A DNA stretch of 64,000 nucleotides. Origin: Vibrio gangliei (GTDB taxonomy: Bacteria > Pseudomonadota > Gammaproteobacteria > Enterobacterales > Vibrionaceae). Below are positions 47,905 to 58,492 of the stretch, piece after piece. The notes beneath the pieces were generated by a model that was not told the origin of the DNA, did no database searches, and saw nothing but the letters and a program-made list of their open reading frames with translations. Each line of letters starts with the position of its first letter. The first letter of the stretch is position 1. Made by a program: the position numbers and the translations under genes. The stretch is from positions 310,001-374,000 of the forward strand of contig NZ_AP021869.1 of the NCBI RefSeq assembly GCF_026001925.1. Reading direction: 5' to 3'.

Positions 47905-49715
47905 TATTTATTCTCCTGCTCAGCCGCTTCTTTTGCTGCAGCTTCTTCAGCCGCGGCACCGTATAGACGCGCTTTAGGTTGAGATTTAGTGATTTTTACT
48001 GGGCTGTAGTCGATAACCGGCGCCGCATCTTCTTGGTAGAACGATAGTGTGTGCCTCAAGAAGTTTTCATCATCACGAGTCGTACAACCTTCATCAAGAC
48101 GTTGGTGCGCACCACGAGATTCTTTACGACGAATCGCCGATTGTACCATCGCTTCTGCTACATCTAGGCCGTAACCAACTTCGATAGCGTAAAGTAGGTC
48201 AGTGTTGAACACTTTACCTTTGTCTTTGATGCCGACTTTTTTGTAGCGCTCTTTAAGTTCAGTCAACTTATCGATGGTCTCTTGCATCAACTCTTCTTTA
48301 CGGTAGATACCACAACCCGCTTCCATAGAGTGGCCCATTTCCGTACGGATATCAGACCAGCTTTCAGTACCATCGTTGTTCAGTAGTGCTTGAATGCGAG
48401 CTTCCACGTCTTTCATTTGACGTTGAATGTTGTCTTCATTCCAGCCTTTGAACTCTTTTGCACGTTCTGCAGCGTGTTCTCCGGCAACGCGGCCAAATAC
48501 CACGAATTCAGCCAGTGAGTTTGAACCAAGACGGTTCGCACCGTGCAAGCCAACAGACGCACATTCACCCACTGCAAATAGACCTTTAATGCGAGTTTCA
48601 CATTGGCCGTTAGTTTCAATACCACCCATGGTGTAGTGAACGGTTGGGCGAATTGGAATTGGCTCTTTTGCAGGGTCAACGTTGACGTAGGCTTTAGCAA
48701 GCTCACAGATAAACGGTAGACGCTCTTGTAGGTATTCTTCACCTAGATGGCGAAGGTCAAGGTGAACCACATCGCCCAATGGGTGTTTGATAGTGTTACC
48801 TTTTTGTTGTTCATGCCAGAACGCTTGAGACACTTTGTCACGAGGTCCAAGTTCCATGTATTTATTCTTAGGTTGGCCAACTGGTGTTTCAGGGCCCATA
48901 CCGTAATCTTGTAGGTAACGGTAGCCATTCTTGTTGACGATGATACCACCTTCACCACGACAACCTTCGGTCATCAAGATGCCTGTACCTGGTAGGCCAG
49001 TTGGGTGGTATTGAACAAATTCCATATCACGTAGAGGCACTCCATGACGGTAAGCCATTGCCATACCATCACCGGTTACGATGCCGCCGTTAGTGTTGGT
49101 GTGATAAACGCGACCGGCACCACCGGTTGCTAATACAACTGATTTTGCTTTGATAGCTACAAGCTCGCCTTCAGACATGTGGATAGCCACAATACCTTGC
49201 GCTTCTTTGCTATCGCCTTCGCCGTCAACTAAAAGATCAACTACGAAGTACTCATCAAAACGTTTGATGTTTGAATATTTGATCGAGGTTTGGAAAAGGG
49301 TATGTAGCATGTGAAAGCCGGTCTTATCAGCGGCAAACCAAGTACGCTCGATTTTCATACCACCAAAACGACGAACGTTGACGTCGCCATTTTCTTTACG
49401 GCTCCAAGGACAACCCCATTGCTCCATTTGGATCATTTCACGGGTTGAGTTTGCTACGAAGTATTCAACGATATCCTGTTCACATAGCCAGTCACCACCG
49501 CCAACGGTATCGTTGAAGTGATTATCTAAGCTGTCTTCTTCCTTGATAACTGCTGCTGAACCGCCTTCGGCAGCAACAGTGTGTGAACGCATCGGATACA
49601 CTTTAGAAATCAGTGCTACTTCAAGTTCAGGGTTTGCTTCTGCTGCCGCAATTGCAGTACGTAAACCAGCGCCGCCAGCGCCGATGACTGCGATATCTGT
49701 GGTTATGACTTTCAC
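47904..49715 (-). CDS. frdA: Fumarate reductase flavoprotein subunit
   Basis: This 603-residue catalytic subunit reduces fumarate to succinate in anaerobic respiration. It contains the FAD motif [16 protein letters not shown] near the N-terminus, the covalent-FAD His in [10 protein letters not shown] and the active-site segment [17 protein letters not shown]. The C-terminal tail is Ala/Glu-rich. The start is GTG 49715 with GGAGGATAA upstream. First gene of frdABCD, divergent from epmA as in E. coli. Confidence 0.97.
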   Translation of the reverse strand: MKVITTDIAVIGAGGAGLRTAIAAAEANPELEVALISKVYPMRSHTVAAEGGSAAVIKEEDSLDNHFNDTVGGGDWLCEQDIVEYFVANSTREMIQMEQWGCPWSRKENGDVNVRRFGGMKIERTWFAADKTGFHMLHTLFQTSIKYSNIKRFDEYFVVDLLVDGEGDSKEAQGIVAIHMSEGELVAIKAKSVVLATGGAGRVYHTNTNGGIVTGDGMAMAYRHGVPLRDMEFVQYHPTGLPGTGILMTEGCRGEGGIIVNKNGYRYLQDYGMGPETPVGQPKNKYMELGPRDKVSQAFWHEQQKGNTIKHPLGDVVHLDLRHLGEEYLQERLPFICELAKAYVNVDPAKEPIPIRPTVHYTMGGIETNGQCETRIKGLFAVGECASVGLHGANRLGSNSLAEFVVFGRVAGEHAAERAKEFKGWNEDNIQRQMKDVEARIQALLNNDGTESWSDIRTEMGHSMEAGCGIYRKEELMQETIDKLTELKERYKKVGIKDKGKVFNTDLLYAIEVGYGLDVAEAMVQSAIRRKESRGAHQRLDEGCTTRDDENFLRHTLSFYQEDAAPVIDYSPVKITKSQPKARLYGAAAEEAAAKEAAEQENK

Positions 49716-50123
49716 AGTTATCCTCCAGAGTAAGTGTGCTCACAAGAGCTTTGTTTCACGAGCACGATTGGAAAAATAGTAGTTATTAATTTGTGCCAGG
49801 TAAGTTTAGGAAAGTTTGTGAAAAAAGAAATTGATCTAACAGGGGTATATCCATCATTTCCTACCCCAAATAGGTAGATTCAATCAAGGTTTTGGCAACA
49901 AAATGAATTTTTAAACAAAAATATGGTTCATAAGTTGCTCAAATGCTTTGATGAATAAAGGTTCACTTTGATGATGAATCGACCAAATTTATGTCTAAAG
50001 TTTGATGAAAACACAGTGATTTATGGCGGGGTGTTGACGTGCTAAAAGCTGACAATTTGTTTGGCTTGGCTATCAATGAGGGTTTGATTACACTAGGCTC
50101 CCTTTTGTTATGGCGAGAATGTT
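49716..50123. other. 408-base divergent region frdA / epmA
   Basis: No gene is supported. It contains a leader hairpin (GTGCTC at 49736, GAGCAC at 49760) for frd mRNA. Several TTGAT and ATCAA half-sites occur, but I could not find a good FNR-type site with the right spacing. Confidence 0.5.
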
Positions 50124-51092
50124 ATGGATCTTTGGCAACCTTCCGCGTCGATTGAGCAGTTAAAACAGCGCGCAGCGATTATTACTTCTATTCGTCAATT
50201 TTTTGCCGAGCGAAATGTGCTCGAAGTCGATACTCCTGCGATGAGCCACGCCACGGTAACGGATGTGCACTTGCATACCTTCAAAACGGAATTCATTGGC
50301 CCAGAATATGCCCAGGGGCAAACGGTATTCTTGATGACCAGCCCTGAGTTTCACATGAAGCGCTTACTGGCGGCGGGCAGCGGTTCAATCTATCAAATCA
50401 ATAAAGCGTTTCGTAATGAAGAAAATGGCCGTCACCATAATCCAGAGTTTACTATGCTGGAGTGGTATCGAGTCGGTTTTGACCACCATGATTTGATGGC
50501 CGAAATGGATGAGTTACTGCAACAAGTGCTCGGTTGTGAGCCTTGTGAGAAGATCACCTATCAACAGGCTTTTGAGCGAGTGTTAGATATTTGTCCGTTA
50601 GAATCGACCATGGGTCAATTAAAACAAGCGGCAGGGGAGCTTGGTTTGTCGGATATTGCGGAGTCAGAAGAAAATCGTGATACCTTGCTGCAGCTTTTAT
50701 TTAGCATAGGTATTGAGCCTCATATTGGGCAGAGAATGCCGGTGATGGTGTACGATTTTCCTGCCTCGCAAGCGGCTTTAGCTAAGATAAATCAACAAGA
50801 TCCTCGCGTGGCGGATCGCTTTGAAGTGTATTTCAAGGGAATTGAGTTAGCGAATGGCTTTCATGAGCTTGATGATGCCAAAGAGCAATTAGCGCGTTTT
50901 GAACAAGACAATCAACAGCGTCTTGAGATGGGGCTATCTGCACAGCCTATTGATCATCATCTCATTGCGGCATTAGAAGCAGGATTGCCGCCTTGTGCAG
51001 GCGTTGCGCTTGGTGTTGATCGCTTAATCATGTTAGCGATCGGCTGTGATCATATCGATCAGGTAACGGCTTTTTCTTTTCCAAGGGCATGA
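50124..51092 (+). CDS. epmA: EF-P-(R)-beta-lysine ligase EpmA
   Basis: This 322-residue class II lysyl-tRNA-synthetase paralog (also GenX/PoxA) activates (R)-beta-lysine and attaches it to EF-P. It has class II motif 2 ([20 protein letters not shown]) and motif 3 ([15 protein letters not shown]) but no anticodon-binding domain. It lies next to frdABCD as in E. coli. ATG 50124 is the expected family start ([11 protein letters not shown]). Confidence 0.95.
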   Translation: MDLWQPSASIEQLKQRAAIITSIRQFFAERNVLEVDTPAMSHATVTDVHLHTFKTEFIGPEYAQGQTVFLMTSPEFHMKRLLAAGSGSIYQINKAFRNEENGRHHNPEFTMLEWYRVGFDHHDLMAEMDELLQQVLGCEPCEKITYQQAFERVLDICPLESTMGQLKQAAGELGLSDIAESEENRDTLLQLLFSIGIEPHIGQRMPVMVYDFPASQAALAKINQQDPRVADRFEVYFKGIELANGFHELDDAKEQLARFEQDNQQRLEMGLSAQPIDHHLIAALEAGLPPCAGVALGVDRLIMLAIGCDHIDQVTAFSFPRA

Positions 51093-51110
51093 TGCCTAGC
51101 TTTTCGTCGC

Positions 51111-52001
51111 TTATACACTCACGACAATGCCAGTGCCGATCACTGCTAACAACGCGCCTAACCAAGCAAAAGGAGAAGGGCGTTGTTGGGTGTAAAGCCA
51201 CAATAAAGGCAAAATCATAATAGGAGTGGTGGAAGAAAGCAGCGCCACCATTCCGACATGGCCTTTTTGTAGCGCATATAGAATCAACGTCATTCCTACT
51301 GCCATTGCCAGAAAGCCGTTTAAGGCCGTGATCCCGAGTATTCTCAGATTGATGATTTGTACAGGTTTCGCAATATTGGCACCACTGAGACGTAATAATG
51401 AATGGGCACAAAATGCGGTGATCATTCTGATGGCTGAAGCCGCAATTGGATCGACGGTAGTTTGCATCACAGGTTTGGCAATGATCCCACCCATTGCTTG
51501 GCAAAATGCTGCGAGTAAGCCTAATGCTATCGCAATAGAAAGCCTGCCTTGAACCATTTCCCAAGTATGTTGATTGGCTTGTTTTCGACCAAAGAAAATG
51601 GCGATCACCACACCTGAAAAAACCAAAATCGCGCCAATTAATTCAAAGCCTTTCAAGCTTTCATGAAATAGCCAGTAGCCTAGTAGAGCGGAAAATACTG
51701 CATGACAAGAAAACAGCAGGCCAGCCATACGAGGCCCCATTCTATTCATGCAAGCAAATAAGGCGGTATCACCGATAAAGATCCCGATAAATCCAGATAA
51801 CGCCATTGGGAGAATATGCGCGTTTTCCACACTGTGCCATCCGCCCACCGCCCATGCCATCGCGCTGAGCATAATGGCGGTACAGCCCATTCGCCAACGA
51901 CTGTAAGCAAACGCGCCGAGATGGCGGGCTGGAGTAACGGAAATTAAACTAGAGACGGCCCATAGTGCTGCGGCCGCTAAAGCGAACCATTCATAACTCA
52001 T
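51111..52001 (-). CDS. DMT-superfamily (EamA) transporter
   Basis: This 296-residue membrane protein has about ten transmembrane segments in two EamA repeats (SYEWFALAAAALWAVSSLI; FMNR-like GFIGIFIGDTALFACMNRMG; second half AFCQAMGGIIAKPVMQTTVD). The family exports or imports small metabolites; the substrate cannot be inferred. It is convergent with epmA and lies upstream of the glycerophosphodiesterase gene's 3' end on the same strand, separated by 47 bases. Confidence 0.88.
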   Translation of the reverse strand: MSYEWFALAAAALWAVSSLISVTPARHLGAFAYSRWRMGCTAIMLSAMAWAVGGWHSVENAHILPMALSGFIGIFIGDTALFACMNRMGPRMAGLLFSCHAVFSALLGYWLFHESLKGFELIGAILVFSGVVIAIFFGRKQANQHTWEMVQGRLSIAIALGLLAAFCQAMGGIIAKPVMQTTVDPIAASAIRMITAFCAHSLLRLSGANIAKPVQIINLRILGITALNGFLAMAVGMTLILYALQKGHVGMVALLSSTTPIMILPLLWLYTQQRPSPFAWLGALLAVIGTGIVVSV

Positions 52002-52048
52002 GACTTAGTTTTACTCATGGTTTCTTTCTATCCTTGAAAGGAGTCCGC

Positions 52049-52768
52049 TTACGACCAATGAAATGTGTCCGGCTGAGGATACAAAGCGATGGCTTCGGAT
52101 GGACAATCACAAAATACGCCATCGACACCCATCTCATTCAGCCATTGCCATTCTTCTGCTCGATTGACGGTATATACATAGACTGCTAAGCCAAGAGATT
52201 TAGCGTGCTGTACATAATCTTCATCGACGACATCAATATCTAAGTTGAGACTGATTGCCCCTAGGTTGGCGGCAAAGCTTGATTTGTCCGTGCCTTTCGA
52301 TGCGCTGAGTGCACCAATCAAATAGTGCGGCTGTTCTTGTTTAATCGTGTGTAACCAATCGTGATTAAACGAAGATAAAATCAGTTGTTGATTGTCAAAC
52401 TGGCAGTGTTCAATAGCAAATTGAAGGTGGTGATAAAGTAAATCAAAGCGTTGTATCCCTTTGATTTCGATGTTTAAGGCACATTTTCCTTTTACCAACT
52501 TCAATACGTCGAGTAAGGTCGGCAAGGTCTCTGTTTTTTCCACAATCACTTGCTTGAGTTTTTCGGCACTTAACCAATGTAGCTTTCCGATATGATCGGT
52601 AGTGCGATTGAGCCACCTGTCGTGGATCACCCAAAATTGGCCATCGTGTTCATGTATGTCAATTTCAATCGCTTTGCAGCCCATATCCATTGCCGCTTGG
52701 ATGGCGGTGAGGGTATTTTCAGGATGAGTAGAGCGCGCGCCACGGTGTGCGATGATCAACATAGACAT
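52049..52768 (-). CDS. Glycerophosphodiester phosphodiesterase
   Basis: This 239-residue cytosolic enzyme of the GDPD TIM-barrel family (UgpQ-like) hydrolyses glycerophosphodiesters to glycerol-3-phosphate. The catalytic residues are visible in IAHRGARSTHPENTLTA, EIDIHEHDGQFWVIHD and ALNIEIKG. There is no signal peptide. ATG 52768 follows AGGGGTT. The phospholipid link matches the nearby psd gene. Confidence 0.92.
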   Translation of the reverse strand: MSMLIIAHRGARSTHPENTLTAIQAAMDMGCKAIEIDIHEHDGQFWVIHDRWLNRTTDHIGKLHWLSAEKLKQVIVEKTETLPTLLDVLKLVKGKCALNIEIKGIQRFDLLYHHLQFAIEHCQFDNQQLILSSFNHDWLHTIKQEQPHYLIGALSASKGTDKSSFAANLGAISLNLDIDVVDEDYVQHAKSLGLAVYVYTVNRAEEWQWLNEMGVDGVFCDCPSEAIALYPQPDTFHWS

Positions 52769-52904
52769 AACCCCTTAGATATGGATGAAAAGTCATAATA
52801 ATCAGCCGTTATCCTGATGGCTAGTGAATTTTGATGAAACAAAAAGGGCAGTGAAAAATATCACTGCCCAAAGTCCTAAATAACGTTTAAAGATAAGAAA
52901 TAGG

Positions 52905-53840
52905 TTACTTTTGAACATCTTCAACGGGTTGTGATTCTGGTGCGTTCTCGCTTTTCAGACTATCTGTGTTCAGGCCATGCGCATAAGCAGTACCAAGTAC
53001 AGTCTTTTCGCCTTCTGCCATAGTTGAATCAAAGCGAATTTGGTCTTTAGCAAACAAGTTGATCACAGTTGAACCTAGCTTGAAGCGACCCATTTCTTCA
53101 CCTTTTTTGATGTGAATTGCTTTCTCGCCTGTGGTTTCATAATTCCAACGATGAACAGAAGAGCCGGTTGGTGGCGTAATCGTGCCGCCCCAAATTACTT
53201 CGATGCTACCCACAATGGTTGCACCCACTAAAACTTGTGCCATTGGGCCGAATTCTGTATCGAAAATACATACCACACGTTCATTACGAGCAAATAAGTT
53301 CGGTACGTTTTCTGCTGTTAATGGGTTTACAGAGAACAGATCACCCGGTACGTAAATCATTTGACGCAGTGTACCATCGCATGGCATGTGAACGCGGTGA
53401 TAATCACTTGGCGATAAATACAAAGTAGCAAATTCGCCGTCAGTAAACTCTTGGGCTAAAGCTTCATCGCCACCTAAAAGTTCTTTGGCTGAAAAGTCAT
53501 GACCTTTGGCTTGAATCAAGCGGCCATTGGTAATTGGACCAAATTGGCTGGTGCGAGCATCGGCAGGATGCACTAATACATTGTGGCCGTCAGCAATTGG
53601 GCGCACGCCTTCTTTCAGCTCACGAACGAAAAACTCATTAAAGCTATTGAAGTAAGCAGGATCAGAATGAACGGCTTCATCCATGTTGACGTTATATTGC
53701 TTGATAAACCAGCGAATCACCGCGGTAGTGAGGCTGCCCATTTTGGCTGAAGCCAGTTTTCCCATAAAGCGCGTTAAGCCGTGCTGAGGGATCCAATATT
53801 GCAGAGTCACTTTAATTTTATCTATCACGTGAATATCCAT
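52905..53840 (-). CDS. psd: Phosphatidylserine decarboxylase
   Basis: Psd makes phosphatidylethanolamine at the inner membrane. The 311-residue proenzyme cleaves itself at the LGST motif ([12 protein letters not shown]) to give the pyruvoyl alpha chain. Other family segments are [20 protein letters not shown] and [14 protein letters not shown] with the catalytic His. A short Glu/Pro/Gln tail follows the core. It lies downstream of rsgA on the same strand, 110 bases apart, as in E. coli. Confidence 0.96.
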   Translation of the reverse strand: MDIHVIDKIKVTLQYWIPQHGLTRFMGKLASAKMGSLTTAVIRWFIKQYNVNMDEAVHSDPAYFNSFNEFFVRELKEGVRPIADGHNVLVHPADARTSQFGPITNGRLIQAKGHDFSAKELLGGDEALAQEFTDGEFATLYLSPSDYHRVHMPCDGTLRQMIYVPGDLFSVNPLTAENVPNLFARNERVVCIFDTEFGPMAQVLVGATIVGSIEVIWGGTITPPTGSSVHRWNYETTGEKAIHIKKGEEMGRFKLGSTVINLFAKDQIRFDSTMAEGEKTVLGTAYAHGLNTDSLKSENAPESQPVEDVQK

Positions 53841-53950
53841 TTATGTTGAACATTTCGCTTGGAGCGACGAAAAAGGTAGCCGATTTTACTCAAAAGCAAA
53901 ACACTTGTCAGCTTTTGTGCCAGTCGAGCTAATCTTTTGTAGAGCTCGAG

Positions 53951-55003
53951 CTATAAGTCTTTCTTATTGCGTGAAAATTGTCGATTCGCCTTGTTTTCAC
54001 TCATGCTTTCAATAATGCGATGGTAATTATCAAAACGCACTTGCGTGATTTTTCCATCTTCAACCGCTTGTCTTAATAAACAGCCTGGATCGTCTTGATG
54101 TTTACAGTCGCGGAATTTACAGCCACCTAGATAATCTCTAAATTCGATAAAGGCTTTAGTGACCTCTTCCTCTTCCAAATGCCATAAACCGAATTCCCGT
54201 ACTCCCGGAGAATCAATCAAATCTCCACCGTGTGGGAAGTGATATAAACGGGCCGTTGTCGTCGTATGTTGGCCAAGACCAGAGTTTTCGGAAATCTCAC
54301 CTTCTAGTACTTCCATCTCTGGCATCAACGCATTGACTAGGCTTGATTTACCTACCCCCGATTGACCAACAAAAATACTGAGGCGATCTTTTAAGGCTTC
54401 TTGTAACTCGGTAAGGCCATTTTCCGTTTCACGGCTAACAAAGAGCACTTCGTAACCAATATCTTGGTAATGGCGAAGCGTCTCTCTAAAATCTTGCTCT
54501 TTACCTTCAGGGATTAAATCGGTTTTGTTTAACACAATCAAAGGAGCAATCTGCAAGGTTTCTGCTGCAATCAAGTAGCGGTCGATGATGTTTAAAGACA
54601 GTTCGGGTAATACAGAAGAGACGATGACCATTTGATTGACGTTGGACGCGACAGGCTTCACGCCATCGTAATAATCAGGACGAACTAATACCGAAGTTCG
54701 AGGTTCCACGGCTTCCACTACGCCAGATATCCCCGCCATAGATTCAAGACCAGGACGCCAAATCACACGATCGCCGGAGACCAAACTTTCAATTCCGCGG
54801 CGTAAATTACAACGTTGTATTTCACCGCTCTCAATATCTTCTATGTCTGCATGTTGACCAAAGCGTGAAATCACTAGCCCTTTTTGCATGCCGCCAAGCA
54901 TGTTTTCATCCCATTGAATGGAATCTTCTTGTGTGAGGCGTTTTTTCTGATTCGTTCGAACTCGGCGAACTTGACCTTTAGTGAGTTTTTTCTTTTTTGC
55001 CAC
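53951..55003 (-). CDS. rsgA: Ribosome small-subunit biogenesis GTPase RsgA
   Basis: This 350-residue circularly permuted GTPase releases RbfA in late 30S maturation. The order is OB-fold, then G4 (VLNKTDL), G1 ([14 protein letters not shown]), G3 (DSPG) and a zinc finger ([14 protein letters not shown]). The N-terminus is Lys/Arg-rich ([20 protein letters not shown]). The start is GTG 55003, with only a distant AGGAA upstream. It is divergent from orn and in the same order as in E. coli. Confidence 0.96.
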   Translation of the reverse strand: MAKKKKLTKGQVRRVRTNQKKRLTQEDSIQWDENMLGGMQKGLVISRFGQHADIEDIESGEIQRCNLRRGIESLVSGDRVIWRPGLESMAGISGVVEAVEPRTSVLVRPDYYDGVKPVASNVNQMVIVSSVLPELSLNIIDRYLIAAETLQIAPLIVLNKTDLIPEGKEQDFRETLRHYQDIGYEVLFVSRETENGLTELQEALKDRLSIFVGQSGVGKSSLVNALMPEMEVLEGEISENSGLGQHTTTTARLYHFPHGGDLIDSPGVREFGLWHLEEEEVTKAFIEFRDYLGGCKFRDCKHQDDPGCLLRQAVEDGKITQVRFDNYHRIIESMSENKANRQFSRNKKDL

Positions 55004-55087
55004 AGGGAATACGGGTTCCTATTCGGTATAATTTCGGATATAAGCAGAGTATGATACCTCTTTTCGGAATAAAAAAGGCAAAGTTCT

Positions 55088-55642
55088 ATGTCAAATGCGT
55101 CTTTCAGTGAGCAAAATCTAATTTGGGTCGACCTAGAAATGACAGGGCTTGATCCTGAAGAGCATAAAATTATTGAAATCGCCTCTATTGTGACAGATAG
55201 CGAATTAAATATTTTAGCTGAAGGCCCTGTGTTGGCTATACATCAGCCCAAATCCGAACTCGATAAAATGGATGATTGGTGCACGAATACTCATACCAAT
55301 AGTGGTTTAGTTAAACGAGTGCAAGAAAGTACCATCAGTGAAGATGAGGCTGTGGCGCAGACTATTGCATTTTTAGAACAGTGGGTACCAAAGGGTAAAT
55401 CGCCTATTTGTGGCAATAGCATTGGCCAAGACCGCCGTTTTTTGTATAAGCACATGCCGAAATTAGAAGCGTATTTCCACTACCGTTATATTGATGTCAG
55501 TACAATTAAAGAACTGACTCGTCGTTGGCAGCCGGAAGTGTTAGATGGTTTCTCCAAGGCGGGTAGCCATTTAGCACTGGACGATATTCGTGAATCTATT
55601 GCTGAGCTGCAATACTATCGTTCTAGTGTGTTTAAGATTTAA
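55088..55642 (+). CDS. orn: Oligoribonuclease
   Basis: This 184-residue 3'-5' exonuclease of the DEDDh class degrades 2-5-nt RNAs and pGpG, so it also closes c-di-GMP turnover. Catalytic residues lie in [21 protein letters not shown] and [12 protein letters not shown]. Length is normal. It is divergent from rsgA and followed by the tRNA cluster. Confidence 0.97.
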   Translation: MSNASFSEQNLIWVDLEMTGLDPEEHKIIEIASIVTDSELNILAEGPVLAIHQPKSELDKMDDWCTNTHTNSGLVKRVQESTISEDEAVAQTIAFLEQWVPKGKSPICGNSIGQDRRFLYKHMPKLEAYFHYRYIDVSTIKELTRRWQPEVLDGFSKAGSHLALDDIRESIAELQYYRSSVFKI

Positions 55643-55737
55643 TTGTTCAAAAGATGATAAAAGTGCGGTTATAAGAGTCAATATGATGATTTTTAAGTCG
55701 GTTAGAGAAGAAAGTATAATTTTTTTCAAACTAAGAC

Positions 55738-55765
55738 TTGCATCAAAAAAAAATGCTCTTATAAT
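55738..55765 (+). promoter_or_regulatory. Sigma-70 promoter of the tRNA cluster
   Basis: TTGCAT (55738-55743) and TATAAT (55760-55765) are separated by 16 bases, followed by a GC-rich TCGCAGCCC discriminator typical of stringently controlled stable-RNA promoters, 34 bases before the first tRNA. Confidence 0.85.
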
Positions 55766-55799
55766 TCGCAGCCCTGAACAACGAAAGATGTTTAGCAAA

Positions 55800-55875
55800 G
55801 CGACACTAGCTCAGCTGGTAGAGCGCAACCTTGCCAAGGTTGAGGTCACGAGTTCGAACCTCGTGTGTCGCTCCA
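55800..55875 (+). tRNA. tRNA-Gly (anticodon GCC), copy 1
   Basis: A 76-base cloverleaf: acceptor GCGACAC/GTGTCGC, anticodon arm CAACC-TTGCCAA-GGTTG with GCC anticodon, T arm with GTTCGAA and an encoded CCA end. Confidence 0.97.
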
Positions 55876-55915
55876 AATTGAAAAGTTCTCATTGTACTTA
55901 ACAATGACATCCGGA

Positions 55916-55992
<77 letters not shown>

Positions 55993-56027
55993 AATAAACG
56001 TTACTTGGAAAATCCGAGCAACGCAAA

Positions 56028-56103
56028 GCGACACTAGCTCAGCTGGTAGAGCGCAACCTTGCCAAGGTTGAGGTCACGAGTTCGAACCTCGTGTGTCGCT
56101 CCA
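56028..56103 (+). tRNA. tRNA-Gly (anticodon GCC), copy 2
   Basis: Identical over all 76 bases to the copy at 55800. It is followed 8 bases later by a terminator, so it ends the tRNA operon. Confidence 0.97.
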
Positions 56104-56110
56104 AACATAT

Positions 56111-56141
56111 AAAAAACGATCTCATTAGAGGTCGTTTTTTA
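56111..56141 (+). terminator. Terminator of the tRNA operon
   Basis: AAAAAACGATCTC pairs with GAGGTCGTTTTTT (one GT pair) around ATTA, ending in a T run. Confidence 0.9.
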
Positions 56142-56619
56142 TTCTCTAAAGAAAAGTTAAGTGAGATAGCTTAATAATACTTTCCTTAAGTCTAATAGCT
56201 AATATTAGGCGAGCTCTTTAAGATAAGTTATCTTCGATTCAAAACAGATTTTTTGTTTTCGTTTTATTCAGCAGCACACGTATCTTTCAACAATATTATC
56301 TACAAATTTATCCACAAGCTTTTTATTGTGGATAACTTGGTGTGTAAGTTGTTTTTTAGCTGTCATCAAAGATGATATTTAAAGATCCAGGTTTTAAATT
56401 AAATACAACGACTTTTATTGTTATTTATTTAAACCTTTGTTTTTTAAGTGTTTAATTTTTTATATGTATAAAAGATCAGTGTCTTTTAATGATCTTTTTT
56501 CGATTTTTACTTGATCTTTATCATAGCTTTTGATTGTGCTTAACTTTTTGTTACGCCCTGTCACAATGGCAAACCTGTCACGTTTTCCACATTTTTCTTT
56601 TATTTTGGGACTCGTGTCA
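56142..56619. other. AT-rich gene-free region with DnaA-box cluster (datA-like or origin-like candidate)
   Basis: About 480 bases without a gene. Two perfect DnaA boxes face each other: TTATCCACA at 56308-56316 and its reverse complement at 56327-56335. Weaker boxes are TTATCTACA (56296-56304), TTAAGCACA on the minus strand (56535-56543) and TTTTCCACA (56583-56591). Four GATC sites fall within 56384-56516. In E. coli, as I recall, the DnaA-titration locus datA lies in this interval between glyVXY and queG. The DnaA boxes are seen; the datA function is inferred. A good IHF site was not found, only a weak AATCAA-type match near 56530. Confidence 0.6.
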
Positions 56620-57750
56620 CTAAGCGTCGCGTGGTAAACCTTTTCGTATAATTCTAACCAAACGTTCTAATTTAGCATTTCGTGCTAAGTTTGCTTCTAT
56701 ATCTTGCTGCTTTTGTTGTTGCTGTTTGAGTGCCCATTGAATATGAATATCGAGGTTGTCACTTAGTCCTAATCTCTGTTGTAGTACTTCTAAAATCTCA
56801 GCGTCATAAGGGGCATTACCTAGCGCAACCGCAATATTGCGTAGCCACTGTATGTGGCCAATACGACGTATAGCAGAGCCTTCCATATTTTTTAAAAATT
56901 CAGGTTCGTTCCACTGAAAGAGCTGTATTAAAGACGCATTTTGGAAAATGTCACGTCTGAAGAATGACGCTTCTTTTGATATATCGGCTTCTCGGTTCCA
57001 CGGGCAAACAAGCTGACAATCATCACAACCATAAATGCGATTCCCCATTTTGGAACGAAGCTCTTCTGGAATAATGCCGTCGAATTCTATAGTGAGATAA
57101 GAAATACAAAGGCGAGCGTCTACTACGCCTTCCTCTACAATCGCGCCTGTTGGACAAGAGGTCATACAAGCGGTGCATTTTCCACATTGATTGATCTGAG
57201 GTTCGTCGGTTGGTAATGGAAGATCGATGAGTAGCTCGCCTAAGAAAAACCACGAGCCTGCTTCTTTATCTAAAATGAGTGAGTGTTTACCAGCCCAGCC
57301 TAAACCGGCTTTTTGTGCTAGGGGCCTTTCTAAAATGGGGGCGGAATCGACAAAAGGGCGGTAACCGAATTGTCCGACTTCTTGCTCAATTTTTTGCCCC
57401 AACTTTTTTAGCTGGTTTCGGATAAGTTTATGATAATCACGCCCCAAAGCGTAACGGCTGATATAGGCTTGTGTTCGGTCATCTAAATCAGATGCAAATT
57501 TAGCTTGAGGGGGAAGGTAATCCATACGAACACTGATAACTCTAATGGTTCCAGGGTGAAGTTCGTTAGGGCGTGCCCGCATCATCCCATGTCTTGCCAT
57601 CCAATCCATGTTGCCGTGATAGCCCAAATCTAACCAGCGCTGCAATTGAGCTTCGTGTTGTGAAAGATCGACATCGGTGATCCCCACTTTTTGAAAGCCG
57701 AGTTCCTGCCCCCACAGTTTGATTTTTTGAGCGAGTTCTTGGTAGTTCAT
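56620..57750 (-). CDS. queG: Epoxyqueuosine reductase QueG
   Basis: This 376-residue cobalamin- and Fe-S-dependent enzyme performs the last step of queuosine synthesis in tRNA. It has two [4Fe-4S] motifs (CGKCTACMTSCPTGAI near residue 190 and CDDCQLVCPWN near 240) and a C-terminal HEAT-like region. The N-terminal family segment is VGITDVDLSQHEAQLQRWLD. It lies divergent from tsaE; the nnr gene present between them in E. coli is absent. Confidence 0.95.
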   Translation of the reverse strand: MNYQELAQKIKLWGQELGFQKVGITDVDLSQHEAQLQRWLDLGYHGNMDWMARHGMMRARPNELHPGTIRVISVRMDYLPPQAKFASDLDDRTQAYISRYALGRDYHKLIRNQLKKLGQKIEQEVGQFGYRPFVDSAPILERPLAQKAGLGWAGKHSLILDKEAGSWFFLGELLIDLPLPTDEPQINQCGKCTACMTSCPTGAIVEEGVVDARLCISYLTIEFDGIIPEELRSKMGNRIYGCDDCQLVCPWNREADISKEASFFRRDIFQNASLIQLFQWNEPEFLKNMEGSAIRRIGHIQWLRNIAVALGNAPYDAEILEVLQQRLGLSDNLDIHIQWALKQQQQKQQDIEANLARNAKLERLVRIIRKGLPRDA

Positions 57751-58027
57751 GCTAGATGGCTAATTAGATAAGAATGATGGTTAAATTCTAGCATGGCTTT
57801 GGGTTGAGATTCAGCAGCTTGGTGTGAGTATGGAAGATTTGGATTTTTTTAACTCATTAACTGTTTATTTTTGACACTTTGTTTAGAATTTAGCGTCAAT
57901 ATATAGAATAATAGCGGTTTTGAGCTATTGCCTCTTTTTATCGACTCAGTTTACTATTTTCTATCCTGGTTCTGAGTTCCAGCGTATGCAGTTTCGCACT
58001 ATTTTTGATCACGGATAACGAACATTT

Positions 58028-58492
58028 ATGACGACTAAGCAAGCCATATTAATTGATGAAGCGGCCACGATTGAACTAGGCTCGAAATTGGCAAAAATTT
58101 GCTCTCAGCAAACCACTATTTACTTACATGGTGACTTAGGTGCTGGCAAAACGACTTTTAGCCGTGGTTTTGTTCGTGCATTGGGGCATGAAGGTAATGT
58201 GAAAAGCCCAACTTATACTTTGGTTGAGCCTTATCAATTAGCAGACTGGCAGGTATATCATTTTGATTTATATCGCCTAGCTGATCCTGAAGAGCTCGAG
58301 TTTATGGGGATTCGTGATTATTTTACCCCTGATGCCATTTGTTTAGTTGAGTGGCCTGAGAAAGGGTATGGCCTATTACCACTAGCCGATCTGGATATTG
58401 AATTACGTTATCTTGATGAGCAACGTCAAGTTGTCATAACTGCAAATAATGACTACGGACAATCTTTATTAAGTAAGTTGGAATTGTGTTGA
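58028..58492 (+). CDS. tsaE: tRNA t6A biosynthesis ATPase TsaE
   Basis: This 154-residue P-loop ATPase works with TsaB/TsaD in threonylcarbamoyl-adenosine formation on ANN-decoding tRNAs. Walker A is [14 protein letters not shown] near residue 36, with PTYTLVEPY and the LVEWPEKG segment following. It starts the tsaE-amiB-mutL-miaA-hfq-hflX run and overlaps amiB by 7 bases. Confidence 0.95.
   Translation: MTTKQAILIDEAATIELGSKLAKICSQQTTIYLHGDLGAGKTTFSRGFVRALGHEGNVKSPTYTLVEPYQLADWQVYHFDLYRLADPEELEFMGIRDYFTPDAICLVEWPEKGYGLLPLADLDIELRYLDEQRQVVITANNDYGQSLLSKLELC

Noticed and set aside
49716-50123. FNR/ArcA boxes in the frdA-epmA region
   Set aside because: TTGAT and ATCAA half-sites are present, but none has the TTGAT-N4-ATCAA spacing.
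56142-56619. A small protein gene in the tRNA-queG gap (like E. coli yjeV)
   Set aside because: No frame with a start, ribosome site and reasonable length is present.
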